Of a DNA stretch of 23,978 bases, positions 14,762 through 21,111 are shown in pieces; positions within the stretch are counted from its first letter, which is position 1; every line of letters starts with the position of its first letter. A model generated the notes under the pieces. The model was given only the letters and a program-made list of their open reading frames with translations, was not told the origin of the DNA and searched no databases. The translations under genes were made by a program, and so were the position numbers. Origin of the DNA: a virus. The stretch spans positions 1 through 23,978 of IMG/VR virus record IMGVR_UViG_3300010160_001778; one strand, 5' to 3'.

Positions 14762-15119
14762 CTTACCAAGTATTAGAGAAATACTTATACACTACGGAGC
14801 ACAAGTCCGACAAGGACACGGGCAGGTTAATCTCAAATGCCCTTTCCACTCCGACACTCACCAATCAGGGAGTGCTAATCTCGACGATAACATATATATA
14901 TGCTTCGCCTGCGGAGTCCAAGGTAACAGTTTACAAATTGTCGCACAGCAAGAGAGGGTAGATATACGTGAAGCAAAGTCAATCGCAGAAAGAATTACTG
15001 GGACAGGCAGTTCAGAAGTACGCGGCAAACATCTATCAGGCAGAAGATTACCTGCGAAGCAGGGGTATATCAATGGAAGCAGCACGTCTGGCTCGATTCG
15101 GCGTAGTCGTGGAACCTGA
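14730..15119 (+). CDS. DNA primase, N-terminal CHC2 zinc-finger part (split primase)
   Basis: A 129-residue ORF starting at TTG 14730, the only usable start codon in this frame. CPFHSDTHQSGSANLD, then YICFACGVQGNSLQIV, give C37, H40, C58, C61: a DnaG CHC2 zinc finger. DIREAKSIAERIT (~78-90) is the usual helix after it. Beyond residue ~95 the sequence becomes Ser/Gly/Arg-rich and no longer looks like primase, while the second primase ORF has already begun in the +1 frame at 14968. So residues after ~95 may be a free tail, or a +1 frameshift may join the two parts. Confidence 0.78.
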   Translation: MNNGLRGQANDLPSIREILIHYGAQVRQGHGQVNLKCPFHSDTHQSGSANLDDNIYICFACGVQGNSLQIVAQQERVDIREAKSIAERITGTGSSEVRGKHLSGRRLPAKQGYINGSSTSGSIRRSRGT

Positions 15120-15591
15120 GATAGGACACGAATCATTTACTGGCAGGCTATCTATTCCTTATATTACGAAGAGTGGTGTAGTTGATTTAAGATTTAGATC
15201 TCTTAACCCAGCAGTTGAACCTAAGTATATGGGTATGACTGGGGCTGAGACCAAGATGTATAATGTATTAGATATAGAACGAGCAGGCGATTTTATAGGA
15301 GTGTGTGAAGGTGAATTGGATACAGTTACTTTGTCTAGTTGTGTTGGTATTCCTTGCGTCGGCGTACCTGGTGCTAACAGTTGGAAAAAACATTATACAA
15401 GATTACTCGCAGACTTTGAAAGAGTATATGTATTTGCAGATGGAGATCAACCAGGCAAAGAGTTTGCCAATAGTCTCGCAAGGGAGTTGCCCGTCACAGT
15501 CGTGCAATTGCCAGACGGAGAAGATGTAAACAGTGCATATGTAAAGTATGGTTCTGATTACATTAGAGAGAGGGCTGGATTAAATGGATAG
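14968..15591 (+). CDS. DNA primase, Toprim catalytic part (split primase)
   Basis: A 207-residue ORF. YLRSRGISMEAARLARFGVV (~28-47) is the DnaG RNA-polymerase-domain start, GVCEGELDTVTL (E114) and VYVFADGDQPGKE (D158, D160) are the Toprim motifs. It would synthesise RNA primers with the zinc-finger ORF. The start is GTG 14968, nine bases after GAGAGGG, giving a 152-nt overlap with the upstream ORF, from frame 0 to frame +1. Primases divided over two ORFs occur in other actinophages (from memory). The last codons overlap the next gene by 8 nt. Confidence 0.8.
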   Translation: MKQSQSQKELLGQAVQKYAANIYQAEDYLRSRGISMEAARLARFGVVVEPEIGHESFTGRLSIPYITKSGVVDLRFRSLNPAVEPKYMGMTGAETKMYNVLDIERAGDFIGVCEGELDTVTLSSCVGIPCVGVPGANSWKKHYTRLLADFERVYVFADGDQPGKEFANSLARELPVTVVQLPDGEDVNSAYVKYGSDYIRERAGLNG

Positions 15592-15922
15592 AAGTATACC
15601 GCCTTGCCCTGAATGTGGTGAACGATTTGCTAATGTGTTTGAGGCAACAGATCATTTGCTAGAAGATGATGATGAGTTTGATCCCGCATTAGTATTACCT
15701 AATGGGGCTAGGTTAATGATAGGTTCATTGCTTAGGTGCCTGTATAAATATGCAGACAAACCAGATCAGATAAAGACTATAACCCAGTCTACATATATGA
15801 CATTGTTTACGGCAGAGACACAGCCCGAAGCAATCAAAGATATAGTAGAGGAAATGATAATCGAATCGCAGATGATGGAAATAGATAATGAACTCAAGCA
15901 ATTACTGGAAGAGGGGAAGTGA
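15584..15922 (+). CDS. Small acidic protein with possible zinc-binding N-terminus
   Basis: A 112-residue acidic protein. The N-terminus, CPECGERFANVFEATDH, resembles a C2H(H) zinc finger or half zinc ribbon (C8, C11, H24). The rest is helical, with DIVEEMIIESQMMEIDNELK. It overlaps the primase stop by 8 nt, and its end has the GAGGGGAAG ribosome binding site of the next gene. Unknown function; DNA or primase contact is possible. Confidence 0.6.
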   Translation: MDRSIPPCPECGERFANVFEATDHLLEDDDEFDPALVLPNGARLMIGSLLRCLYKYADKPDQIKTITQSTYMTLFTAETQPEAIKDIVEEMIIESQMMEIDNELKQLLEEGK

Positions 15923-15925
15923 AGA

Positions 15926-16306
15926 ATGGCAGATTATAATCCACTTGGAGGAACAAGGTTTCCATATAAGTCAAGTACAGAAGATGGATGGGAGACTCGT
16001 AGTTACCCTGACAGTACCTCTTTTGAGTCAGCAGTTGGAGCAACATACCAAGAACTATTAGATCTATTGTTAACTAAACATAAGGATTACGGCCCAAAGA
16101 ATATTGCTGATGCACCTGGTGGTGCCATCAATGGACTGCGTGTGCGTATGCACGATAAGTTAGCACGGATAAATAATCTGTATGAATATATGGAAGACAC
16201 CAAGGGGTTTCAACCCCAGCACGAATCCATTGAAGATTCCTTCAAGGATATGGCAAACTATGCAATCATAGGGTTGCTAGTACTTAGAGGAAAGTGGGAC
16301 AAATGA
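15926..16306 (+). CDS. DUF1599 / nucleotide-modification-associated protein (Nmad1-like)
   Basis: A 126-residue protein. YQELLDLLLTKHKDYGPKN (~41-59), RMHDKLARINNLYE (~73-86) and the ESIEDSFKDMANYAIIG helix (~100-116) match DUF1599, a helical domain found in phages and proposed to act in modified-nucleotide metabolism, related in fold to MazG-type pyrophosphatases. It may control nucleotide pools or base use, but no modified-base enzyme is visible here. GAGGGGAAGTGAAGA before ATG 15926 is a strong ribosome binding site. The stop overlaps the next start by ATGA. Confidence 0.72.
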   Translation: MADYNPLGGTRFPYKSSTEDGWETRSYPDSTSFESAVGATYQELLDLLLTKHKDYGPKNIADAPGGAINGLRVRMHDKLARINNLYEYMEDTKGFQPQHESIEDSFKDMANYAIIGLLVLRGKWDK

Positions 16307-17043
16307 AGGTTATAGTCTGCGTGTCTGACTTACAGGTACCATACCACGATAGGAAGGCAGTCTCAGCACTGTCTAATTTCATAAAGAAATATAAACCTGA
16401 TGAGGTAGTATCTGTTGGGGATGAGATGGATATGCAGACTATCTCAAAGTGGAGTAAGGGTACCGATCTTGAACACGAGAAGTCTATTGCTAGAGATAGA
16501 GATGAGACTCATCGTGTGCTTGAATCATTAAAGATTAAACATATGATTAGAAGTAATCATACTGATAGATTATTTAATACAATTAGAATGAGAGCGCCAG
16601 GACTTGCTGGTTTACCTGAGTTAGAGTTAAAGAACTTCTTAAGACTTGATGACCTAGGTATTACATACCACGAAAAGCCGTATGAATTAGCACCTAACTG
16701 GTTGCTATTGCACGGCGACGAGGGTAATGTGCAACCTACTGCTGGTGCTACCGCACTTGGACTAGCCAAACGTGCTGGTATGTCTGTTGTGTGTGGTCAT
16801 ACGCACCGTGCTGGCTTGACACATTACACTCAGTCGTACTTTGGTGGCACACCTAAGACTGTATGGGGACTAGAGACTGGTTGCTTAATGGACTTTAAGT
16901 TTGCTAAGTATATTAGAGGTGGCTTGTTTACGTGGCACAAAGGTTTTGGTGTCTTATATGTAGATGGGAATAAGGTTACACCACAGTTGGTTCCAGTTAA
17001 TATGGATGGTTCATTCGTATTCGACAAGAAGGTGTGGAAGTAA
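16303..17043 (+). CDS. Calcineurin-like metallophosphoesterase
   Basis: A 246-residue protein with the five metallophosphoesterase blocks: VSDLQVPYHD (D9, H15), SVGDEMDMQ (D40), RSNHTDRL (N85, H86), LLLHGDEGN and VCGHTHRAG. In the family these hold two metals and hydrolyse phosphodiesters or phosphomonoesters; phage members may act on DNA ends, nucleotides or RNA. The start is ATG 16303, overlapping the previous stop; an in-frame GTG at 16294 is too close to the AGAGG box. Confidence 0.82.
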   Translation: MKVIVCVSDLQVPYHDRKAVSALSNFIKKYKPDEVVSVGDEMDMQTISKWSKGTDLEHEKSIARDRDETHRVLESLKIKHMIRSNHTDRLFNTIRMRAPGLAGLPELELKNFLRLDDLGITYHEKPYELAPNWLLLHGDEGNVQPTAGATALGLAKRAGMSVVCGHTHRAGLTHYTQSYFGGTPKTVWGLETGCLMDFKFAKYIRGGLFTWHKGFGVLYVDGNKVTPQLVPVNMDGSFVFDKKVWK

Positions 17044-17691
17044 TTGGACTGGGATAGTATTGAGAAGTGGGACTACATTGTAACAGCGGTTGCTTCTGAG
17101 TACCATAGAAAGTTTCCTATGGTAGAGTTAGAGGACATAAGACAATCGCTGTATCAATGGTTTACCGAGCACCCAAATAAACTTAAAGACTGGGAAGCAA
17201 TAGGTGAGAAGGATGCTAAGAATTTAATCTATCGTTCTCTTCGCAATGATGCATTAGATTATTGCCAACGATGGAAAGCAAAGTCTGTTGGCTATGATGT
17301 TACTGATATTCATTACTATGAATCTGAAATAGTTGAAGCATTGCTACCACCTGTGTTACGTGGTGAGTATGGTGTTACACATAAATTAAATCTTGGTAGA
17401 CCTGGCAGGCCGTCTGCTCCCGCCGAAGGTGGCAACCTAACTATAATGATGTTAGAAGTTGACTCAGGTTATTGGAAGTTAAACAAAGATGATAGAAGAA
17501 TTATCTTCTTACGCTTTGCTGAACATCTAGACTTCGGCGAGATAGCAAACTATTTGGAACTTGGTACTGATAGTGCTGCACGAATGAGACTTAAGCGTGC
17601 CATTAGTAGACTTATCAATAAGATAGGTGGGTACAAACCTTACAATGATATCGATACTGTTAGTTCTGAAGATCAAGAATCTGAAGAATAG
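17044..17691 (+). CDS. Sigma-70-like transcription factor
   Basis: A 215-residue protein. KDAKNLIYRSLRNDALDYCQRW (~59-80) resembles the sigma region 2 helix, and KDDRRIIFLRFAEHLDFGEI with ARMRLKRAISRLINKI (~150-195) resembles region 4, a helix-turn-helix that reads -35 boxes. The middle, with Gly/Pro-rich RPGRPSAPAEGG, is unlike standard sigma factors. It could direct host RNA polymerase to phage promoters, for example late ones or the poor -35 region at 11809. The start is TTG 17044, right after the metallophosphoesterase stop. The last 19 nt overlap a convergent gene on the other strand. Confidence 0.68.
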   Translation: MDWDSIEKWDYIVTAVASEYHRKFPMVELEDIRQSLYQWFTEHPNKLKDWEAIGEKDAKNLIYRSLRNDALDYCQRWKAKSVGYDVTDIHYYESEIVEALLPPVLRGEYGVTHKLNLGRPGRPSAPAEGGNLTIMMLEVDSGYWKLNKDDRRIIFLRFAEHLDFGEIANYLELGTDSAARMRLKRAISRLINKIGGYKPYNDIDTVSSEDQESEE

Positions 17692-18173
17692 TATCCGTCA
17701 TCAGGGTCGAACTCAATTTCCCCATCAGACCATAGATCACTATCGTTCATAGCAAAATCTTCTATCTCTTCGTCGTCATAGAACTCAGGAAATAATTTCT
17801 TACCCTTGGAAATGGGCAGGAAACCTACGGTTTTAACTACTTTTTCGATGTCTTCGAACTCGGTAGTCTTAGGTAGATTATCTTTATCTTCCCAAATAAC
17901 TTTGATAGTATCAAGGTTGAACTCCCATACACCATCAGGTGTTGAGCAAATATATACTGGTGTCTTGCCAGTTATGTTTGCTTGTTCTATTACTTTATCA
18001 TACTTATATTTTTCTATAAGCAAATCATCATAGTGTGTATGCCTACACTTTAATTCTATATATAAATCTTCACGCTCTGATACACAATCAAAGTTAGAAT
18101 ACTCATCGCTAACCATAGTTAGATCAGGATAGTATTCATCTTTAAGCATACTAAAGAGTTGTTCTTCGTTCAT
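17673..18173 (-). CDS. PD-(D/E)XK-like protein of unknown function
   Basis: A 166-residue acidic protein. NFDCVSEREDLYIELKCRH (~27-45) places D29 before E40-x-K42, the pattern of a restriction-endonuclease-like core, with KYKYDKVIEQANITGK as the following helix and CSTPDGVWEFNLD as strands. The C-terminus (~140-166) is Asp/Glu/Ser-rich, ending GYYSSDS. GGAGGA lies right before ATG 18173. It overlaps the FmdB-like gene's stop by one base, and its end overlaps the sigma-like gene on the opposite strand by 19 nt. Nuclease activity is a motif-based guess. Confidence 0.6.
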   Translation of the reverse strand: MNEEQLFSMLKDEYYPDLTMVSDEYSNFDCVSEREDLYIELKCRHTHYDDLLIEKYKYDKVIEQANITGKTPVYICSTPDGVWEFNLDTIKVIWEDKDNLPKTTEFEDIEKVVKTVGFLPISKGKKLFPEFYDDEEIEDFAMNDSDLWSDGEIEFDPDDGYYSSDS

Positions 18174-18349
18174 TATCCTCCTGTTGAATAGAACCCTGTC
18201 CCTTTGAAATGAACTGGGTTGGCTTGGTATTCTCTTGTCATCTCTCTCTTACATTGCGGACACTCAACCAAGTCATCTCGTTCATCAACGCTACGACTTA
18301 GTTCTACTAGTGTCTTATCGTCAAGACATCTGTATGAATAGGTTGGCAT
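18173..18349 (-). CDS. FmdB-type zinc-ribbon protein
   Basis: A 58-residue protein beginning MPTYSYRCLDDKTLVEL, with CPQCKREM (CxxC) and a C-terminal FKGTGFYSTGG. This matches the short FmdB/CxxC_CxxC_SSSS putative regulatory family, common in actinobacteria, phages and other bacteria. One cysteine pair is complete; the first pair has only one Cys (C8). GAGGAAC before ATG 18349 sets this start; an ATG 60 nt further upstream lies inside the preceding gene and is rejected. Its stop overlaps the next ATG. Confidence 0.75.
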   Translation of the reverse strand: MPTYSYRCLDDKTLVELSRSVDERDDLVECPQCKREMTREYQANPVHFKGTGFYSTGG

Positions 18350-18525
18350 TATAGTTCCTCGCTGTCTTCGGGTGTTGGTGCTGTTGCAAGAGTGCCACAT
18401 AAAGCACACTCCATATCTAAAAAGTACATATCTATATCACCAGTCTCATCATCGAACACAGTCTTTAAGTTCCATATATTACAACCACAAGGACAGACAG
18501 TAGTGGCTCTACCTCTGATATCCAT
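18349..18525 (-). CDS. Small zinc-ribbon protein, likely longer N-terminus
   Basis: From ATG 18525 it gives 58 residues: MDIRGRATTVCPCGCNIWNL, then a CALC motif (~40-43), a zinc ribbon with an acidic C-terminus ending PTPEDSEEL. This ATG has no ribosome binding site, and the frame stays open for 17 more codons that look coding. GAAGGG lies nine bases before an ATC at 18576, which overlaps the previous stop as TAATC. That arrangement mirrors the TAATG couplings elsewhere in the window, so a 75-residue product from an AUC start is possible. The stop overlaps the FmdB-like ATG. Confidence 0.6.
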   Translation of the reverse strand: MDIRGRATTVCPCGCNIWNLKTVFDDETGDIDMYFLDMECALCGTLATAPTPEDSEEL

Positions 18526-18575
18526 AGCGGATTTGTAATCAGGTTTAAGTTCTGTTATATGTTTGCGATCTTTGA

Positions 18576-18980
18576 TTAGTAGTATCCCTTCTTAGTAAAG
18601 AACTTCCACGCCTCGCAAGGGGTGTGATATCTGTTGTATATATAAGATAACCCACGATCTATTTGCTTTGGTGCTGGTGTTCTAGGGTCGAGCCCTAATA
18701 ATTGTGGAATACCTCCAGCATTTTTGCCCATAACTTTTACTTTGTTGTAAGCATTGGGTCTCCAATTACTTTCTTTAGTCCACAATTTATTAAGGCACAA
18801 CCATTGTTTGTATTGCCACTCATATAACTTATCCTGAGCGTATGCTTTGCTATCCATTACTGTCCAGCCTTCTTCAACAACTTCTCCTGTTGGATTAGGT
18901 TGGCTAGTAGGCGTAGCAAATCTTATACCTAGCATAAGCAGTAAGCCTATGATAAGTATGAATACAAATATTTTTCTCAT
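18576..18980 (-). CDS. Membrane-anchored lytic-transglycosylase-like protein
   Basis: A 134-residue protein with an N-terminal membrane anchor or signal (MRKIFVFILIIGLLLMLGIR). Residues ~58-134 resemble the transglycosylase/aggregation-promoting-factor C-terminal domain of actinobacterial cell-wall enzymes: LWTKESNWRPNAYN (catalytic Glu E70), GIPQLLG, a PAPKQIDRGLSYIYNRYHTP segment and AWKFFTKKGYY. It would cleave glycan strands outside the membrane. Unlike the CHAP endolysin it is in the early minus-strand operon, so it may act in superinfection exclusion or wall remodelling, not final lysis. The start at ATG 18980 overlaps the stop of the upstream ORF. Confidence 0.75.
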   Translation of the reverse strand: MRKIFVFILIIGLLLMLGIRFATPTSQPNPTGEVVEEGWTVMDSKAYAQDKLYEWQYKQWLCLNKLWTKESNWRPNAYNKVKVMGKNAGGIPQLLGLDPRTPAPKQIDRGLSYIYNRYHTPCEAWKFFTKKGYY

Positions 18981-19072
18981 ATTAAAGCACCTATAAAGTA
19001 TAGAACTAAAAGAAATACAAGGGTATATGGTATGGTAGTGCCACCCATTATTAGTAGCAAACTAACTACCAA
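18977..19072 (-). CDS. Tiny hydrophobic membrane peptide
   Basis: A 31-residue ORF from TTG 19072, beginning MVVSLLLIMGGTTIPYTLVF, nearly all hydrophobic and able to span the membrane once or twice. AGGA six bases upstream of the TTG supports this start. A stronger GAGAGGGG box lies further upstream, five bases before an in-frame ATA at 19096. The stop overlaps the ATG of the transglycosylase-like gene (ATATGAG), so the two are probably co-translated and may work together. Confidence 0.5.
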   Translation of the reverse strand: MVVSLLLIMGGTTIPYTLVFLLVLYFIGALI

Positions 19073-19109
19073 ATTAAATCCTATAAACTTTAGTATCTTT
19101 ACCCCTCTC

Positions 19110-19289
19110 TCAGATTTCCTCTGCTTCTACATCAGTTCCAAGTGGCATATCAAAATCATATACTTCCCACTCCTTAAATGGTGCTTCTATTGCTTGGTTA
19201 ATTGCCGCCTCGATATCATACTCTGATATATAATATACCAGCGTAGCACGAACCGCATTAACCTTAACTCTATACTGCTTCGCTTCCAC
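19110..19289 (-). CDS. Small protein of unknown function
   Basis: A 59-residue acidic ORF with GTG start at 19289, beginning MEAKQYRVKVNAVRATLVYY, with EYDIEAAINQAIEAPFKEWE and ending VEAEEI. GAGGGGA lies at correct spacing from the GTG. It begins inside the last 20 nt of the WhiB gene in another frame. The alternation of basic strand and acidic helix looks like a compact alpha/beta fold, but no family is recognised. Confidence 0.6.
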   Translation of the reverse strand: MEAKQYRVKVNAVRATLVYYISEYDIEAAINQAIEAPFKEWEVYDFDMPLGTDVEAEEI

Positions 19290-19683
19290 TTATTCCCCTC
19301 TCTTTCATAGCACGCCTAACCTTGCGAGCAAACATTAACTTCTGTTTGTTAGCAGAGTTCTTCATTGACCTACCTGCCGTAAGCAATCGTTCTCCTGCCA
19401 TAGTGCCACCATATATACCGAAGTATAACTGATGCCCACGCTTGCCTATCTCTAGGCAGTTATCTTTAGCAGGACAACCCTTACATACTGATAGAGCAAC
19501 GATAGCCTTATCTACTTCTGCTTGTACTGCCGTTGAATTTGTATTGACGCTACTGTTAGGGTCACTTAAATCAACCTCGCCTGCGAACCATAAGTCAGGG
19601 TCGTCGTGCTTAACACATAGACCATTACTTATATCTAAATCTTTATCGTTAGATAAATATAAATCTATCATACCTTTAGCCAT
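19270..19683 (-). CDS. WhiB-family transcriptional regulator
   Basis: A 137-residue protein. The four cysteines that hold the 4Fe-4S cluster are C23, C67, C70 and C76 (SVCKGCPAKDNCLEIG), followed by LYFGIYGGTMAGER (~87-99), the family's G[IV]WGG-like turn with Tyr in place of Trp, then a basic C-terminus that would contact DNA. WhiB proteins occur in actinobacteria and their phages, bind sigma-A and alter transcription, and some phage copies shut down host septation or exclude superinfection. ATG 19683 overlaps the upstream stop (TGATG). Confidence 0.88.
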   Translation of the reverse strand: MAKGMIDLYLSNDKDLDISNGLCVKHDDPDLWFAGEVDLSDPNSSVNTNSTAVQAEVDKAIVALSVCKGCPAKDNCLEIGKRGHQLYFGIYGGTMAGERLLTAGRSMKNSANKQKLMFARKVRRAMKERGISGSEAV

Positions 19684-19823
19684 CAGTTGTGTATCCCATA
19701 CTCAAAGCATATACGACTGACTGCTGAACTTAACTCTGTTGTCATCTGTTTAATCTCCTCATCTGACAGGTGTTCTGTATCTTGCTTCCTAATATATGAA
19801 GTCCAAGTATAATTCTCTAGCAT
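19683..19823 (-). CDS. Small acidic protein upstream of WhiB
   Basis: A 46-residue ORF from ATG 19823, beginning MLENYTWTSYIRKQDTEHLS and ending CFEYGIHN. GAGAGGA at good spacing sets this start; the longer in-frame ATG at 19871 would run through the hairpin at 19847-19866 and lacks a ribosome binding site. Its stop overlaps the WhiB ATG. It looks helical (DEEIKQMTTELSSAV). Function unknown; coupling to WhiB suggests a joint role. Confidence 0.6.
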   Translation of the reverse strand: MLENYTWTSYIRKQDTEHLSDEEIKQMTTELSSAVSRICFEYGIHN

Positions 19824-19846
19824 AGTGTCCTCTCTATGTTGGTGTA

Positions 19847-19866
19847 GGTGGGGCAATAACCCCACC
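19847..19866 (-). other. GC-rich hairpin between two minus-strand genes
   Basis: GGTGGGG (19847-19853) and CCCCACC (19860-19866) form a perfect 7-bp stem with a 6-nt loop. It follows the stop at 19884 and precedes the ribosome binding site of the 46-residue ORF. Neither strand has a T tract after it, so it is more likely an attenuator, an RNA-processing or stability element, or a weak terminator. Confidence 0.55.
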
Positions 19867-19883
19867 CACAATTAACTAGTTTA

Positions 19884-20171
19884 TTATGGGCGGAATACTA
19901 CTGAAGTATAACCTTCTAGGCGTGAGTGCTTGGCGATTAAGCCCTTCTCACCAGTCAAGTGTTGATACTTGCCATTACCTAGTGATACCCACATAGACTT
20001 AGGTTTGAACCTAGACTGTGTTGGTAGTGCTTTTAGGATAGTGCCTTTAGGTTCATACCCATTGACGCTATCTACATCAAACTGAACTGTAGCAAGTTCA
20101 TCTGCTAAGTCAGCAAGTGTTAGTGATATGCTAGCCAAGTAGTCCTCTACTTGTATAGTCGTGGTTGTCAT
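19884..20171 (-). CDS. Conserved-looking small protein of unknown function
   Basis: A 95-residue protein starting at ATG 20171 (MTTTTIQVEDYLASISLTLA); AAAGGTAAT upstream supports it over the ATG 15 nt earlier. The first half is an acidic helix region (DLADELATVQFDVDSV), the second half strands and loops with KPKSMWVSLGNGKYQHL and a final YTSVVFRP. No known family is recognised. It is transcribed from its own strong promoter with an operator-like palindrome and a hairpin leader, so its expression seems specially controlled. Confidence 0.65.
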   Translation of the reverse strand: MTTTTIQVEDYLASISLTLADLADELATVQFDVDSVNGYEPKGTILKALPTQSRFKPKSMWVSLGNGKYQHLTGEKGLIAKHSRLEGYTSVVFRP

Positions 20172-20192
20172 TGTATTACCTTTCATTGTTAT

Positions 20193-20215
20193 CCGCTTGG
20201 CAATTTACCAAGTGG
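20193..20215 (-). other. Leader hairpin upstream of the 95-residue gene
   Basis: CCGCTTGG (20193-20200) pairs with CCAAGTGG (20208-20215), 8 bp with one G-U, around a 7-nt loop. It lies between the transcription start predicted near 20230 and the ribosome binding site, so it would be part of the 5' untranslated leader and might stabilise the mRNA or affect its translation. Confidence 0.55.
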
Positions 20216-20231
20216 TATCTGTTGGTATCGA

Positions 20232-20248
20232 TAGTGATTATATCACTA
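20232..20248. promoter_or_regulatory. Palindromic operator over the -10 box
   Basis: TAGTGAT-TAT-ATCACTA is a perfect 17-bp palindrome with 7-bp arms. It covers the TATAAT box of the minus-strand promoter entirely, so a bound dimeric repressor would block RNA polymerase. A half-site TAGTGAT recurs at 22664-22670, downstream of another promoter of the same set. Confidence 0.6.
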
Positions 20249-20265
20249 CCAATTCTAGAAGTCAA
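20237..20265 (-). promoter_or_regulatory. Sigma-70-type promoter for the 95-residue gene and downstream genes
   Basis: On the minus strand TTGACT (20265-20260), 17-bp spacer, TATAAT (20242-20237): a near-perfect promoter. Its -35 half lies in the last codons of the glutamine amidotransferase gene. It should drive 19884-20171 and the genes after it. Confidence 0.8.
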
Positions 20266-21100
20266 GTGGCTCTTTACTATACCACTTGTTGTCAATAAAT
20301 CCATACTCATCTCTTATCATACCCTTAGCATTAGGGTTGTAGCATAGGCAGTCTAAGAACTGTGCGCTACAATCAAAGCAACACTCACACATCAAGCAGT
20401 AGAGTTCGCTATCCCATAAATCTATTAACGCATTACAATTAGGACACTCGAACTTGTTTTCCTCATACGCAGTAGGTTCGAAGTGCTTGTCTGCTACTAC
20501 TATATCATACACACTAGCCTCATACTTGTAAGTCGGGGTAGCCTTGTGTGAATTATTACTCCACCATATACCATTGTCGTCCCAACTACCAGCACTCTCG
20601 TTGATAATATACATCTTGTATTGTGCGCTAGGGTCATTGGTCATAACTGCTACCTTACTACCGCTAGCCCACGAACTCATCATATCATATAGATAGTCAT
20701 CATCTAACGCAGACACACCGCCTAGTCGTGGCAGTAATTCCTCTGCTAAGATACGAGTATCGCTACGCTTATCATCTTTAGGTATTAGAATATCTAACAC
20801 GCCATTGTGCGCTAAGTAAGTATCGTGCTCACCTGCTACCTTAAATGGGTGGCAGTTAAGTTCGTTCTTAACTCCGTGAGTAGCATACCTAGCGTGCCAC
20901 ATAGCATAGCCATTAGGATACTGCTCTCTAAGTTCTAAGAACCTAGCGATAGACTTCTTAGCAGACATACTGCGCTCAGATATAATACCCTCGCCAGTAT
21001 CTATCGCAAAGCCAAAGCCGTGTGGGTTCTTACACGCACCCTGCTTTAGTTCATCTTTACTCGGTGTGGAATTAGGATTACACACCACTAACAAACACAT
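20255..21100 (-). CDS. Class II glutamine amidotransferase with C-terminal Cys-rich domain
   Basis: A 281-residue Ntn-hydrolase. It starts MCLLVVC, so Cys2 becomes the N-terminal nucleophile after Met removal; WHARYATHGVKNELNCHPF (R71-H84) and YLAHNGVLD (N99, G100) are the glutamine-binding and oxyanion motifs, with D114 nearby. It would release ammonia from glutamine. Residues ~213-257 add four or five cysteine pairs (FECPNC, YCLMCECCFDC, LDCLC), probably zinc ribbons, unusual for this family. AAGGGGG precedes ATG 21100, 11 nt after the amidoligase stop, so the two are one unit; ammonia or a glutamyl group may pass to the ligase. Confidence 0.85.
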   Translation of the reverse strand: MCLLVVCNPNSTPSKDELKQGACKNPHGFGFAIDTGEGIISERSMSAKKSIARFLELREQYPNGYAMWHARYATHGVKNELNCHPFKVAGEHDTYLAHNGVLDILIPKDDKRSDTRILAEELLPRLGGVSALDDDYLYDMMSSWASGSKVAVMTNDPSAQYKMYIINESAGSWDDNGIWWSNNSHKATPTYKYEASVYDIVVADKHFEPTAYEENKFECPNCNALIDLWDSELYCLMCECCFDCSAQFLDCLCYNPNAKGMIRDEYGFIDNKWYSKEPLDF

Positions 21101-21111
21101 ACTTAACCCCC

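Noticed and set aside
18977-19096. AUA start for the tiny membrane peptide
   Set aside because: GAGAGGGG five bases before ATA is attractive, but TTG 19072 with AGGA six bases upstream explains translation without a non-standard start.
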